Positions 36,594 through 46,065 of a stretch of DNA of 64,000 bases are shown piece after piece. How positions within the stretch are numbered: position 1 is the stretch's first letter; each line of letters starts with the position of its first letter. The notes under the pieces were generated by a model, which saw only the letters and a list, made by a program, of their open reading frames with translations, searched no databases and was not told where the DNA came from. This DNA comes from Kitasatospora indigofera (lineage in GTDB: Bacteria > Actinomycetota > Actinomycetes > Streptomycetales > Streptomycetaceae). The translations under genes and the position numbers were made by a program. The stretch covers positions 82,617-146,616 of the forward strand of contig NZ_BNBO01000001.1 in the NCBI RefSeq assembly GCF_014655955.1. The letters are read 5' to 3'.

Positions 36594-36779
36594 GGGGCTG
36601 CCACCTCCTTCGCCGGTCCCTTTCAGCTTCGGCCCGTCATGGTGCGGTTCCTGTCGCAGCGTTCGTGCATCGACCGGGCCGGTCGCCTGCCGTCCGGCCC
36701 GCCGTCCGACCACCTTCGGCAGCCGCCCGCGCGCGCCGGTCGGGGCCCTCGTACTTGACGGGACCGGTCCGCCCGTCGG

Positions 36780-38696
36780 TCAGCGGAGGAGGAAGCGACC
36801 CAGGACGAAGAGGAGGTAGCAGGCGAGTGCGGTCCGGTTGATCAGCACATGGGGCACGCCGATCGGTGGGCCGGACATCGCCTCGGCCGGACGGCGCCGC
36901 GGGCGGTGGGCGAGCACGGTGATCGTCCCGGCCACGGCGAGCGGGGTGTCCGGGCCGCCGAAGCGCCTCCCGAGTACGCGTGCGGGCCAGGTGTCCAGGT
37001 GGACCTGCCTGCCGTCCACACACTGGACGGTCAGCCGGCCCCGCTGGACGGCGGCCGCGTTGATCTCGGACCAGTGGAAGCGCCGCACCCGCAGCAGGGA
37101 CGCGACGCTCAGGCCGTCCCGGTCCATGCCGATCTGCCAGGTGCCGGCGCCGACCAGGGTGACGAACGCGGCGATGCCGATGAAGAGCGGCTGGACCAGG
37201 CTGCGGAGCCAGCCCGCACCGGCGAGGGAGTGCACGCACCCGGCCAGCAGCAGCGCGGCCAGCGGACCGGCGGTGTACCGGAGGAAGGGCGGCATCCCGA
37301 TCCGCCGGGCGGGCTCGGGCGGACCGTCCGGTGCCTCGGCGAGCAGGGCGGCGGCCTGGGCCGGGACGGCGAGCTCCTCCTCGCGGAAGCGCCGTCCGCG
37401 GCGGCGCGGCTTCGGCGCCGCGGGCCGTTCGTGGGCGACCACGGCGAGCCAGTCGGCGTCGGGCGCGGGCGGCCGGAGGACCACGAGTTGTGCGTGCGGG
37501 CCGTCCGGGCCCCGGTAGAGCAGGGCGGGAACGGACTGTTCGGCCCGGTCGAGGGCAGCGGCGGCGGCCTCCGGGGGTATGGACCGGGGGCTCCCGGGCG
37601 GCTCCTCCCGGCCGCCGCGTGCCGAACGTTCGGGCAACCAGCGCGGGCCTCCCTCGTCCGGCGCGCGCCAACGGGATGCCTCCCGAAGGCGCAGCCGCCA
37701 GAGGGCCGGCCCGGCGGGGCCGCCGTCGACCGGAAAGACCAGCAGGTCGCCCGCGCTGTCGGGCTGCACCAGCACACGCATCGCCGGTGCGGCCGGCCCG
37801 GAGAAGCCCCGGTGGCGGCGGACCGCGCCGGCGGCGGAGGCCGCCAGCAGGATGCCCATGGTGCCGGAGACCGTGGCGGCGGACAGCCAGCCGGTGATGT
37901 CGGGGGTGTCCCCGAGCACCTCGACGAAGCCGCGTCCGTCGGCGAGCAGCGGCAGGTGGTCGCCGGCCTCGGGGCTGTCGGCCCACCGGATCTCCAGCCG
38001 CGTCGTCCGCGCGGGCCCTCCGTCGGGCAGCCGGAAGGCCACCTCCGCGCTGCCCCGGTCGATGGCGAGCACGGTGCCCTCGACCTGGGTGGCCGCAGCC
38101 GCCCGCACCCCGGCATCGTGCCGGTCGATCGCGCCGAGGGCGACGAGGAGCACGCTCGCCGCGATCAGCAGCCCGGCCAGGCCTCTGCGGACCAGGGGCC
38201 GGACGGCCCCGCCACCCGGGAAGGAGGCTCCGGCCGCCGGCCACGGATAGGCCACGGGTGGCCCCATCAGCACGTCCAACCCCTGCCGGGACCGGCGGCG
38301 GATCATCCCGGCCCGCACCAGCGCGGCAGCCAGGAGCCCGTGCGCGACGAGGGAGGCGAGGCGGGTGGGCTCGTTCGGCAGCGCGCCGGGGAGCAGCCAC
38401 AGCAGGGCACCGGCCACGGCCACCAGGAGGACGCCACGGCGGGCCCTCGCCAGCAGGACCATGACCTCGACGATGAGCAGCAGGGCCGCCACCGTCTCCT
38501 GCCAATGGTCCGCGGCGCAGTCGGCGGGCGTCCGGCAGGTACCGTCGGCGGTGGAGGCCATCACCACGATCGCCAACGGCAGGACGGCCGTCCAGCGGGA
38601 CTCGAATCGGCGCCAGCCCCGCCCTCGGCGCCACCGGTCGGCGGCTGCGGCCGTGAGGCCGGGGGCGTCGGGGAACGGTGGCGGGGCCGTTTGCAT
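36780..38696 (-). CDS. Large polytopic membrane protein with C-terminal PH-like domain
   Basis: A 638-residue protein. Five hydrophobic helices lie in residues 35-135 and about 165-190, then an OB-like beta stretch (GTVLAIDRGSAEVAFRLPDG). A third region (about 290-450) is soluble, with QLVVLRPP and a basic KPRRRGRR run, followed by two more helices around 475-530. The end (about 530-600: WQIGMDRDGLSVASLLRVRRFHWSEINAAAVQRGRLTV) matches the bacterial PH domain type. Role unknown. ATG at 38694-38696. Confidence 0.8.
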   Translation of the reverse strand: MQTAPPPFPDAPGLTAAAADRWRRGRGWRRFESRWTAVLPLAIVVMASTADGTCRTPADCAADHWQETVAALLLIVEVMVLLARARRGVLLVAVAGALLWLLPGALPNEPTRLASLVAHGLLAAALVRAGMIRRRSRQGLDVLMGPPVAYPWPAAGASFPGGGAVRPLVRRGLAGLLIAASVLLVALGAIDRHDAGVRAAAATQVEGTVLAIDRGSAEVAFRLPDGGPARTTRLEIRWADSPEAGDHLPLLADGRGFVEVLGDTPDITGWLSAATVSGTMGILLAASAAGAVRRHRGFSGPAAPAMRVLVQPDSAGDLLVFPVDGGPAGPALWRLRLREASRWRAPDEGGPRWLPERSARGGREEPPGSPRSIPPEAAAAALDRAEQSVPALLYRGPDGPHAQLVVLRPPAPDADWLAVVAHERPAAPKPRRRGRRFREEELAVPAQAAALLAEAPDGPPEPARRIGMPPFLRYTAGPLAALLLAGCVHSLAGAGWLRSLVQPLFIGIAAFVTLVGAGTWQIGMDRDGLSVASLLRVRRFHWSEINAAAVQRGRLTVQCVDGRQVHLDTWPARVLGRRFGGPDTPLAVAGTITVLAHRPRRRPAEAMSGPPIGVPHVLINRTALACYLLFVLGRFLLR

Positions 38697-38815
38697 GCGG
38701 TGATGATGTCAGCCGCGAACGCGTCCACGTCCGGCGGGGTTCAGCGGCCTGGCCGATCGCGACGAGCTCGTCCCGGACGGGCGGCGGGACGGCCGGCGTC
38801 CGAGGGCAGCACGGC

Positions 38816-40171
38816 TCAGGGGCGGGCGGGCATCTGCCGCAGGAGGCGGGAGGCCGCCCAGGCGGGGCCGAGCGGTTGCAGACGGGCGCTGAGCGCGGTG
38901 ATGCCGTGGGCCTGTCCGGCGAGCAGGGCCGCGACGGTGGTGCCGGCGGCCTCCGGGGTGAGCGTGTTGGGGTCCAGGCTGCGGCCCAGGGCCGCGCGTT
39001 CGGCGTCGTGCGCGATGGCGAACTGGTCGCTGGAGAAGGGCAGTACCAGGGCGGGCACGCCGGCCCGCAGACACTCGGTGAACGAGTTGTTGCCGCCGTG
39101 GTGGACCATCGCGGCGGTGTGCGGGAGCAGTTCCTGCTGGGGGACGGCCGGAGCGATGTGCAGCCGCCCGGGAGACGCCGCGCGCAGCAGCGGGTGCGTC
39201 GTGACCTCGGTGACCCGGTCGCCGGCGGCGACGATCACGGAGGCCGGGGTGTGCCGGAGGATGCCGGCCGTGGCGGTGGCCAGGACGTCGTGGCGGGCGG
39301 ACAGGAACGTGCCCAGGGCGACCAGGACGAGGGGGCGCCGGTCCGCGGACAACCGCGACACCACGGCCTGCCAGTGCTCGTCCAGCGGCGCGGGGGAGGG
39401 GTCGCCGGGCGGCACCAGGTGGCCGGCGTAGAGGGCCGGCGGGCCGGCCGGAGCGGGCGGAAGCCACGGCAGGCGCGGGTAGTTGAAGAGGACGGCGTGC
39501 GGGGAGCAGAGCGCGAAGGCGCGTTCGGGCTCCGGCCGGTGCGGGGCGTGGCGGCGGGTGAAGGCCCTGAACGCGCCGGTGAACGCGGCGTCGTTGGCCG
39601 CCGCCGCGGTGCGCAGCCGGTCGAGGTCCGCGGGAGCCGGGCGGAGGGCTTCGGGCCAGGCGTAGGGCAGCCCGAACCAGGCGTCGGGCGTGGTGGGCAG
39701 GTAGCTGGGGTGGCCCGGGCAGAAGGTGGCGTAGGGCAGGTCCAGGCAGTGCAGGGCGAGGGTCGCCGAGTAGGACAGCTGGTCGACCAGGTACCAGTCC
39801 GGGCGCAACTCCTCGTCCAGCACGGCGAGGTCGTGCAGGACGCCTTCGGGATCGGCGAGCATGTCGTCGCCGCGGTGGCGGGCCTGGGTGAGCAGGGTCG
39901 CGACCGGTCCGTGGTGGGTGGCGTCGAGGAATTCGCGCAGACGGCCGGCCTCGTCCTGGTCCTGCTCGGTGGTCTCGGCGATGCCGTGGTTGGCGTTGCG
40001 GGTCACGGCGAGTTCGGTGAAGCCGAGGCCGCTGCGGGTGGCGAGGCCGGCGAAGGCGGGGGTGCAGGCGAGGTGGACGCGGGCGCCCTGCCGGCTCAGC
40101 GCCGCGCCGACGGCGGCGAGCGGCCGGGCGTGGGAGTGGAAGGGCGGGCTGATCACGACGACGCGGGCCAT
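38816..40171 (-). CDS. MGT-type (GT1) UDP-sugar-dependent glycosyltransferase
   Basis: A 451-residue GT-B enzyme from ATG 40169-40171, behind GGAGGAAG. The N-terminus VVVISPPFHSHARPLAAVGAALSRQGARVHLA is the acceptor half. The C-terminal donor half has the family box VPQQELLPHTAAMVHHGGNNSFTECL, with the conserved HHGG and the final Asp-Gln (SSDQ). These enzymes add sugars to macrolides, other polyketides or lipids. It is divergent from a second glycosyltransferase, which suggests a shared product. The much longer open frame upstream is antisense to that gene and is rejected. Confidence 0.92.
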   Translation of the reverse strand: MARVVVISPPFHSHARPLAAVGAALSRQGARVHLACTPAFAGLATRSGLGFTELAVTRNANHGIAETTEQDQDEAGRLREFLDATHHGPVATLLTQARHRGDDMLADPEGVLHDLAVLDEELRPDWYLVDQLSYSATLALHCLDLPYATFCPGHPSYLPTTPDAWFGLPYAWPEALRPAPADLDRLRTAAAANDAAFTGAFRAFTRRHAPHRPEPERAFALCSPHAVLFNYPRLPWLPPAPAGPPALYAGHLVPPGDPSPAPLDEHWQAVVSRLSADRRPLVLVALGTFLSARHDVLATATAGILRHTPASVIVAAGDRVTEVTTHPLLRAASPGRLHIAPAVPQQELLPHTAAMVHHGGNNSFTECLRAGVPALVLPFSSDQFAIAHDAERAALGRSLDPNTLTPEAAGTTVAALLAGQAHGITALSARLQPLGPAWAASRLLRQMPARP

Positions 40172-40387
40172 GTCTTCCTCCGTCGGGGGCGCCGGTTCGT
40201 GTGCGGGTTCCGATGCGGTTTCCGATGATGCCAGGCTTCCGCGCCAGCCACGGGCCCGTGCCCGCGGCCGATCGCCTCCTGGTGGTCCTCCCGGCGGGTC
40301 GTGGCGGGCAGGTGCGCGGGATCCAATCCGGTCGGGCGTCGGTCTCCGAACAGTTCGGGACGTTCGGGCGGCTCGGGAGGAGGACCG

Positions 40388-42481
40388 ATGACACAGCACG
40401 TCACGCCGGTCGTGGCACCGCCACGGACCGGTGACGCGGGTGGCGGGGCACTGGTCGCGTGGCGGAGGTTCCACCTGGCCCGGGACGCCGGGGCGGTCGG
40501 CGAGGACATCGGCGCGGTCACCGACGGTGATCTGCTCGGACGGATGGCGCGGGCGGAGTACGGAGCCCCGTGGGTCCCCCCGGACGTGCTGCTGCCGGGC
40601 GCCGACCGGCGGGCTGCGCGGCTCCGCCGGCTGGCCCGGCGTGAACGGCCCGTGCCTGCGTGGGTGGTTGCCGCCGCGGCGGCGGAGCCCGGTACGGAGG
40701 ACCGGGAGTGGACGGCGCTCGCGGAGGCCTGGGAGCACAGCACCGGTCCCGACGCCGGGCTGAGTGCGACGGCGGAGATCCGTCGACGGCTGCTGGCGGC
40801 ACCTGGCCCGGCGGAGACGGCGTTCCTGCTGGACACGGCGGACGCCAACAGGCTCAGGCCGCTCTCGGCCCGGGAGGCGGGCAGGCTGAGGCCCGCCGGA
40901 CGGGCCCAGGTACACGCGCGGTGGCGGTACCTGTCGGGAGTGCCGGGAGGGGAGCTGGCGCTGCCCGGCCCCGGCACGGGGCGTGACGCCTACGAGCGGC
41001 TCCTGATCGCCGCCTGTTGGGACCGGGCACGGCCCGGGACGCCGTCGGGCCAACCGTTCAGGGCCGCGTTCGAGGCCCTGGACCAGCCTTTCCGAGGGGC
41101 CCCGGTGGTCGTGCAGTCGATGCTGCTGGGCCGCCTGGAGGAACCGGGCGCCGGACTCAGCGGCGGCATGAGCGTGCTGCTGACCGGACTCGGCGAGGCC
41201 CTCACGGACGGCGCCGGCGTCGCACGAGTCCTCACGCTGGCCACCGCCCGGCCCGCCGAGACCGAACGCGGCGACCTGGTGGGCCGGTTGGGTCCGGCGC
41301 ACCTGCTGGTGCGACTGCCCGTGGACCTGCCGGGCCCGCTCGATCCCGGCAACGCCGCCGCGCACCGGGCGGCGCTGGCCTGGTGGACGGCCCGGATCTT
41401 CCGACTGCCGGGCGCCCGGCCGCACCTGGTGCACGTCAGGTTCGCCGACGACGCCTCGCTCGCCGTCGCCCATGCCGCCCGCCGCCACGGCGCGAAGCTC
41501 GCGTTCACGGTCACCCCCGACCCGCACCGGACGATGGCCGAGCGGTACGCGGGGCTGCCGCCGGAGCGGACCGGCGAAGCGGGCCGCGCGCTGCGCCTGG
41601 ACCTGCACCGGATCTTCGTCGCCGACCGTCTGGTGGCCCGCGCCGACCTGCTGGTGGCCATGCCGGGGCGTGGCGGGGCGGCTGAACTGCACGATCACTT
41701 CCCGCAGTTGGAGGGCCGTGCGGTCCACACCCAGCCGGAGGGCATCGCGCCCTTCCGGCCCGCCCCGGAGGACGGCGCGACGGCGGGGGAGTTGCTGGCA
41801 CGGCTGTTCGACGGCGGTGGGCGTCCGGACGGCCTGGACGCGGCCGACCGCGGGCTTCCGCTGCTGCTCTGCGTGGGACGGCTCCACCCTGTCAAACAGC
41901 AGGAGCAGCTCGTCCGGGCCTGGCTGCTCGCCGGCCTGCACCGTCGCACCACCCTGTTGCTGGTCGGCGGGTCGCCCGGCGACGCGACCACGGTGGAGGC
42001 GACGGTGCGCGGGCGGGTGGCGGAGCTGCTGGCGACGGACCCGGTCGCGCGAAGGCGGGCGGCCCTGTGGCCCGCGCTGTCCAACCGGCAGGTGCGGGTC
42101 CTGGAAAGGGCGTTGGCGCAGGGCCGGGCGGGTCCGGCGCTGTACGTGTGCCCCAGCGCGAAGGAGGAGTTCGGCCTGGCGGTCCTGGAGGCGATGGAGG
42201 CGGGCCTGCCGGTGGCCGCCCCACGGCGCGGCGGAGCCTCCCACTACCTGCGCGACGGCGTCAACGGGCGGCTGCTGGCCACCGAGTCGGTGCAGGGGCT
42301 GGCCGACGGCCTGCGTTCCCTCGTGGGCACCCCCGCGTCCGAGCTGGCATCGATGGCGACTGCCGGGGCGGCAACGGTCCGTGAGCGGTTCGGCATCGAC
42401 GCCATGGCCGCGTCCCTGGCGGACGCCTACCGGGACGTCTGCCGGGACGCCTGCCGGCCGGACCGGCAGGGCTCAGGGTGA
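40388..42481 (+). CDS. GT4-type glycosyltransferase with a ~210-residue unknown N-terminal domain
   Basis: A 697-residue protein from ATG 40388, behind GGGAGGAGG. Residues from about 225 on form a GT-B fold of the sucrose-phosphate-synthase kind: LSGGMSVLLTGLGEAL (the start, where these enzymes usually have SGGQ), LLCVGRLHPVKQQEQLVRAW, and EEFGLAVLEAMEAGLPVAA (the E-x7-E donor site). The first 210 residues are helical, Arg/Ala/Pro-rich, and resemble nothing I know. Substrate is unknown. It shares a 216-bp promoter region with the GT1 gene. Confidence 0.88.
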   Translation: MTQHVTPVVAPPRTGDAGGGALVAWRRFHLARDAGAVGEDIGAVTDGDLLGRMARAEYGAPWVPPDVLLPGADRRAARLRRLARRERPVPAWVVAAAAAEPGTEDREWTALAEAWEHSTGPDAGLSATAEIRRRLLAAPGPAETAFLLDTADANRLRPLSAREAGRLRPAGRAQVHARWRYLSGVPGGELALPGPGTGRDAYERLLIAACWDRARPGTPSGQPFRAAFEALDQPFRGAPVVVQSMLLGRLEEPGAGLSGGMSVLLTGLGEALTDGAGVARVLTLATARPAETERGDLVGRLGPAHLLVRLPVDLPGPLDPGNAAAHRAALAWWTARIFRLPGARPHLVHVRFADDASLAVAHAARRHGAKLAFTVTPDPHRTMAERYAGLPPERTGEAGRALRLDLHRIFVADRLVARADLLVAMPGRGGAAELHDHFPQLEGRAVHTQPEGIAPFRPAPEDGATAGELLARLFDGGGRPDGLDAADRGLPLLLCVGRLHPVKQQEQLVRAWLLAGLHRRTTLLLVGGSPGDATTVEATVRGRVAELLATDPVARRRAALWPALSNRQVRVLERALAQGRAGPALYVCPSAKEEFGLAVLEAMEAGLPVAAPRRGGASHYLRDGVNGRLLATESVQGLADGLRSLVGTPASELASMATAGAATVRERFGIDAMAASLADAYRDVCRDACRPDRQGSG

Positions 42482-42550
42482 CGCCGGCCGGTGCGGCCGG
42501 CGCGGTTCCGTTTCCCGGTGTGCTCGGAAGGCCCGGTGCGCCTGGTGCGC

Positions 42551-42610
42551 CCGGTGCCCGCGGGGTCAGGCCGGTGCCCGCCGGGTCAGGCCGGTGCCCG
42601 CGGGGTCAGG
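42551..42610. repeat. Three 20-bp tandem units over the photolyase stop codon
   Basis: CCGGTGCCCGCGGGGTCAGG at 42551 and 42591, with one change in the middle copy at 42571. The last copy contains the stop codon (42606-42608) of the minus-strand photolyase gene. Confidence 0.92.
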
Positions 42611-44120
42611 GCGGCGCCTGACCGCGGGCGTGTTCGGCGGCCAGCAGTTCGGTGAGCCCGTCCAGCCGGCGCAGGCCGGCGGCGGCCTGCGCGGTGCGGT
42701 GGTTGGCGGCGAGCAGCTCGCGGTGCCGGTGGACGAAGGCCCAGTACCCCGTGGTGAACGGGCAGGCCCGCTCGCCGAGGCGTTCGGTGGGCCGGTAGCG
42801 GCACGGGCCGCAGTGGTCGCCCATCCGGTGCAGGTAGGCGCCGCCGGCCGCGTAGGGCTTGGTGGTGACGAGGCCGCCGTCGGCGTACTGGGACATGCCG
42901 ATGACGTTGGCCGCCATCACCCAGTCGTAGCCGTCGACGAAGCTGCGGTGGAACCAGTCGGTGAGCTCGCGCGGGTCCCAGCCGTGCTGCAGGGCCCAGT
43001 TGCCGAGCACCATCAGCCGGGGGATGTGGTGCACCCACCCGTGGTCGCGGACCTCGGCCAGGACCCCGGCCAGGCAGCGGGCGGTGACGGCCTCGGCGTC
43101 GAGGTCGCGGAACCACGGCGGGAGCGGCTCGTGATGGCCGAGGCGGTTGGCGTCGCGGTAGTCCGCGCCGAGGTGCCAGTACAGCTGCCAGACGTACTCG
43201 CGCCAGCCGGCCACCTGGCGGACGAAGCCCTCGGCGCTGTTGAGCGGCACCTGCCCGGCGCGGTACGCCGTCTCGGCGGCGCGCACGCACTCGCCCGGGT
43301 CGAGCAGGCCGAGGTTGAGCGGGACGGAGAGCGCGCTGTGGGCCATCCACGGGTCGGCGTGCAGCATCGCGTCCTCGTAGCGGCCGAAGTCGGCGAGGCG
43401 GTGGGAGACGAAGTGGGTGAGCGTCCGTTCGGCCTCCGCCCGGGTGGCGGCGAAGCGGCGCGGCCCGTCCCGGCCGGTGAACGCGACCTCGCCGGTGCGC
43501 TCCCAGCGGTCCAGGTCGGCCCGTACCTGCCGGTCGATCTCGTCCTCCTGCGGCTCGGACGGCGGCGGCAGCGGGAGGGTGGCCGCCCCCTTGGGCGGCG
43601 GCTGCCGGTTGTCCCGGTCCAGGTTCCAGCGGCCGCCGGCCGGGGTGCCGTCCGGCTCCAGCAGCAGGTGCTCGGCGCGGCGCACCCGGTGGTAGAAGTC
43701 CTCCAGCAGCAGGCGTCGTTCACCGGGGGCACCGGCCCAGCGGCGGAAGTCGGCGAAGGGGACGAGGAAGCCGCGCGGGGGCAGCACGGTGACCCGGGGG
43801 AGGTCCTGCACCAGGCCGAGGGCGGCCCGTGAGGTGGGGTGGCACACGGTGACCCGGCGTCGGCCGACCGCCTTGGCCAGGCCCTCCCGGTAGGTGTCGG
43901 CCTGCACGTAGCGCGCCCGCTCGCCCAAGGCGTCCGCGGCGTGCCGCAGGGCGGACAGCACCAGGTGGGCCTTGGCGCGGTGGAACCGGCGCCGGCGCAG
44001 CACCGAGCGGGCCTCGATCAGCACGACGGGCGCGTCCTGGTCCGGTCCGTCCTCGCCGGGGGCGAGGAAGTGCGGGCCGAGCTGGTCGGCGAAGACCCAG
44101 TGCGGGCGCGGCCCGGTCAT
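42606..44120 (-). CDS. phrB: Iron-sulfur bacterial photolyase/cryptochrome (FeS-BCP, PhrB-like)
   Basis: A 504-residue member of the prokaryotic (6-4) photolyase group. It opens with WVFADQLGPHF and VVLIEARSVLRRRRFHRAK, has the RWNLDRDNR block, and holds four cysteines at residues 349, 437, 440 and 453, with the spacing of the [4Fe-4S] ligands of Agrobacterium PhrB (350, 438, 441, 454). Such enzymes repair (6-4) photoproducts or act as blue-light sensors with FAD and a lumazine antenna. ATG at 44118-44120 overlaps the DUF4383 stop (ATGA). The LitR gene nearby suggests light induction. Confidence 0.93.
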   Translation of the reverse strand: MTGPRPHWVFADQLGPHFLAPGEDGPDQDAPVVLIEARSVLRRRRFHRAKAHLVLSALRHAADALGERARYVQADTYREGLAKAVGRRRVTVCHPTSRAALGLVQDLPRVTVLPPRGFLVPFADFRRWAGAPGERRLLLEDFYHRVRRAEHLLLEPDGTPAGGRWNLDRDNRQPPPKGAATLPLPPPSEPQEDEIDRQVRADLDRWERTGEVAFTGRDGPRRFAATRAEAERTLTHFVSHRLADFGRYEDAMLHADPWMAHSALSVPLNLGLLDPGECVRAAETAYRAGQVPLNSAEGFVRQVAGWREYVWQLYWHLGADYRDANRLGHHEPLPPWFRDLDAEAVTARCLAGVLAEVRDHGWVHHIPRLMVLGNWALQHGWDPRELTDWFHRSFVDGYDWVMAANVIGMSQYADGGLVTTKPYAAGGAYLHRMGDHCGPCRYRPTERLGERACPFTTGYWAFVHRHRELLAANHRTAQAAAGLRRLDGLTELLAAEHARGQAPP

Positions 44121-44650
44121 GCCGGACGTCCGGGCAGGGTCGCGCGCCGGGGCCGGTCCGGTACCGGCGCGGCTGCGGTCCGGCCGTCGGTCCGCGGGTG
44201 ACGGTGCCGCCAGTACGGGTTGTCGTACGGCAGCCTGCCGCTCACCCGGCCGTACATGCCGAAGGTCGCGATCACCAGCCCCATGACGAAGCTGAACAGC
44301 ACGTTCTGGATCCGGAAGGCCAGGATGTTGGCCGAGGAGTCCAGCACCGCCAGGTTGGCGAAGCCGCTGAGCACGAACAGCGTGCCCACGGTGATGTTGA
44401 CGGTCGAGGCGGTGTTGCCGCCGATCACGGTGCCGGCGATCAGGACCACGGCCGCCACGACGGACACCAGGCTGAGCAGGCCGTTGCTGGAGAGGCCCGC
44501 GATCGGCTCCCCGTCGGTGCTGAAGAAGGACAGTCCGTCCGCCAGGCCCAGACAGCCGAAGACCAGCAGCGCGGTACCGCAGAGTCCGGCCCCGACCCGG
44601 TAGACCTGGGACAGGCGGTGGTCGACCGGCAGGTCGTCGTGGAGTTTCAT
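44117..44650 (-). CDS. DUF4383 integral membrane protein
   Basis: A 177-residue protein from ATG 44648-44650. Four hydrophobic helices are seen: AGLCGTALLVFGCLGLADGL, LSLVSVVAAVVLIAGTVIGG, TVGTLFVLSGFANLAVL and VLFSFVMGLVIATFGMYGR. The pattern GLFLxxFG-type turn and the late GR(V)SGRLPYDNPY fit DUF4383. It is translated together with the photolyase, so it may be part of the light or oxidative response. Function unknown. Confidence 0.87.
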   Translation of the reverse strand: MKLHDDLPVDHRLSQVYRVGAGLCGTALLVFGCLGLADGLSFFSTDGEPIAGLSSNGLLSLVSVVAAVVLIAGTVIGGNTASTVNITVGTLFVLSGFANLAVLDSSANILAFRIQNVLFSFVMGLVIATFGMYGRVSGRLPYDNPYWRHRHPRTDGRTAAAPVPDRPRRATLPGRPA

Positions 44651-45127
44651 GGTCTGCTCCGTTCCGGACGGCTCGCTCGGGCGCGCGTCCTGCGGCCCTG
44701 GCCCCAGATTCGGCCGTCGCAGCACCCGGGAACACTTGCAGCGCTGCTGCACCGCTTGGCGCCGCCCGGCCGGCGGGTTCGCTCCGGGCAGGTGGCTCCG
44801 CCCCGGGGCAACGGCTCCGCTCCGGGCCGCTCCGCTCCGGGCCGGCGGCTCCGCCCCGGCGCGGGGCCGGCCGTCCGGGGTGCGCACGAGGCCGCGCAGC
44901 CCGGCCGGGCCTCCGCTCGCCGGGCGCCGAAACGCTGCAAAAGCGGTTCAACTGTCCTCCGGAGGCCTGATCGCTGCACCGTGGCGTTGTGGCCTCGCGA
45001 CCCGGCCGCGGCTGTGGCCGTGCCCGCGACCGCCGCGACCGCGGAGTGCGCGTCACCGGCGGCCGGCCACGTGAGCGAGAGGCGCCGTCCGGGCCGTCCG
45101 GACCGGCCGGCAGGGAGGAGCGGAACG
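44651..45127. other. 477-bp divergent region between DUF4383-phrB and DUF427
   Basis: No gene. The middle (44760-44870) is an irregular repeat of GGCTCCGCTCCGGGCC-like units. Each edge holds one CGCTGCAA motif: minus strand at 44736-44743 and plus strand at 44933-44940, about 90 bp before one start and 190 bp before the other. Confidence 0.5.
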
Positions 45128-45678
45128 ATGACCCAGGCAGGGCACGCCGCGGAGTCGGTCTGGGACTATCCACGCCCCCCGGCCGTCCGGGCCGCTCCCG
45201 GCCGACTGGTCGAGGTGTGGTTCGGCGGCCGGCTGGTCGCGGCCACCAGGCACGCCGTCCGGGTCCTGGAGACGAGCCACCCGCCGGTCTACTACCTGCC
45301 GGCCGCCGACGTGGCCACCGAGCTGCTCACACCGGCCGGGGCGGGGAGTCACTGCGAGTGGAAGGGGCAGGCCCGTTACTGGGACGTGGTGGTCGGCTCG
45401 CGCCGCGCGGCGGAGTCGGCGTGGAGCTACCCGGAGCCGCTGCCCGGGTACCGCGAGATTCGCGAGATGTTCGCGTTCTACCCGGGCCGGGTGGACCGCT
45501 GCACCGTCGACGGCGAGACCGTGCGCGCCCAGGAGGGCGACTTCTACGGTGGGTGGATCACCGCGGAGATCACCGGACCCTTCAAGGGCGGCCCCGGTAC
45601 CTCGACCTGGTGAGCACGATGTCGGGACGCTCCGCGCGGGCTCGCGAGTCTCGCCCGGGCGATGCGCAAACGCTGCGA
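44736..45678. promoter_or_regulatory. CGCTGCAA-type motifs, candidate LitR sites
   Basis: CGCTGCAA occurs at 44736-44743 (minus) and 44933-44940 (plus); CGCTGCGA at 45671-45678 lies in the gap before the 72-residue gene, preceded by the same AA as at 44931. They occur in front of all three transcription starts of the light-type module. No binding is known. Confidence 0.3.
45128..45613 (+). CDS. DUF427 protein with two repeats
   Basis: A 161-residue protein from ATG 45128, behind GGGAGGAG. DUF427 is a small beta-sandwich. The sequence VRAAPGRLVEVWFGGRLVAATRHAVRVLETSHPPVYYLPAADV is the typical first half, with the second half CEWKGQARYWDVVVGSRRAAESAWSYPEPLPG. Function is unknown. Neighbours suggest it is controlled with the photolyase and LitR. 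Confidence 0.92.
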   Translation: MTQAGHAAESVWDYPRPPAVRAAPGRLVEVWFGGRLVAATRHAVRVLETSHPPVYYLPAADVATELLTPAGAGSHCEWKGQARYWDVVVGSRRAAESAWSYPEPLPGYREIREMFAFYPGRVDRCTVDGETVRAQEGDFYGGWITAEITGPFKGGPGTSTW

Positions 45679-45846
45679 TTGGGCCGGGGCGGCGGTCGGC
45701 GCGACCATGGAGCCGTTGTCCGACCGGGGAGTCCGGTGCCCGGCGGGGCCGCGGGCCGTCGGCCGGCGCGGTTCACGCCGGGGCGGTTCGCTTCCGCCGG
45801 GCCGCACCCCATGCACATCCGGAACATCCGACCGAGGGAGGACAGG
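45614..45846. other. Gap before the small membrane protein
   Basis: 233 bp with no gene. It contains GCGCAAACGCTGCGATTGG around 45665-45683, the third copy of the motif noted above, and a promoter-like region before ATG 45847. Confidence 0.4.
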
Positions 45847-46065
45847 ATGACTGTCGACCAGAGGCTCCCGGTGGACGAGCGACCGGTGCCGGTGAGCCGT
45901 CCCGCCGAGACGCCCGAATGCGAGGCGTCGACCTGCGCGGGGATCTCCACCCCGGAGTCCGTCGAGCTGCACACGGCCTGGCCGGGGTGGGTTCCCCTGC
46001 TGGTGATCGCCGTCATGGTGGTGTGCTGCGTCGGCTTCGCGGTGGGGAGGATCGCAGGATGGTGA
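45847..46065 (+). CDS. Small single-helix membrane protein
   Basis: A 72-residue protein from ATG 45847, with GGGAGGACAGG upstream. The first 45 residues are soluble with two Cys (CEASTC), followed by one clear transmembrane helix (WVPLLVIAVMVVCCVGFAVG). It overlaps the LitR gene by 7 bp, so translation is coupled and the two proteins probably work in the same response. No family recognised. Confidence 0.75.
   Translation: MTVDQRLPVDERPVPVSRPAETPECEASTCAGISTPESVELHTAWPGWVPLLVIAVMVVCCVGFAVGRIAGW

Noticed and set aside
40172..42244. Upstream extension of the GT1 gene to over 1100 codons
   Set aside because: It lies antisense to the GT4 gene; the GT1 fold begins at the ATG at 40171 with a strong ribosome site.
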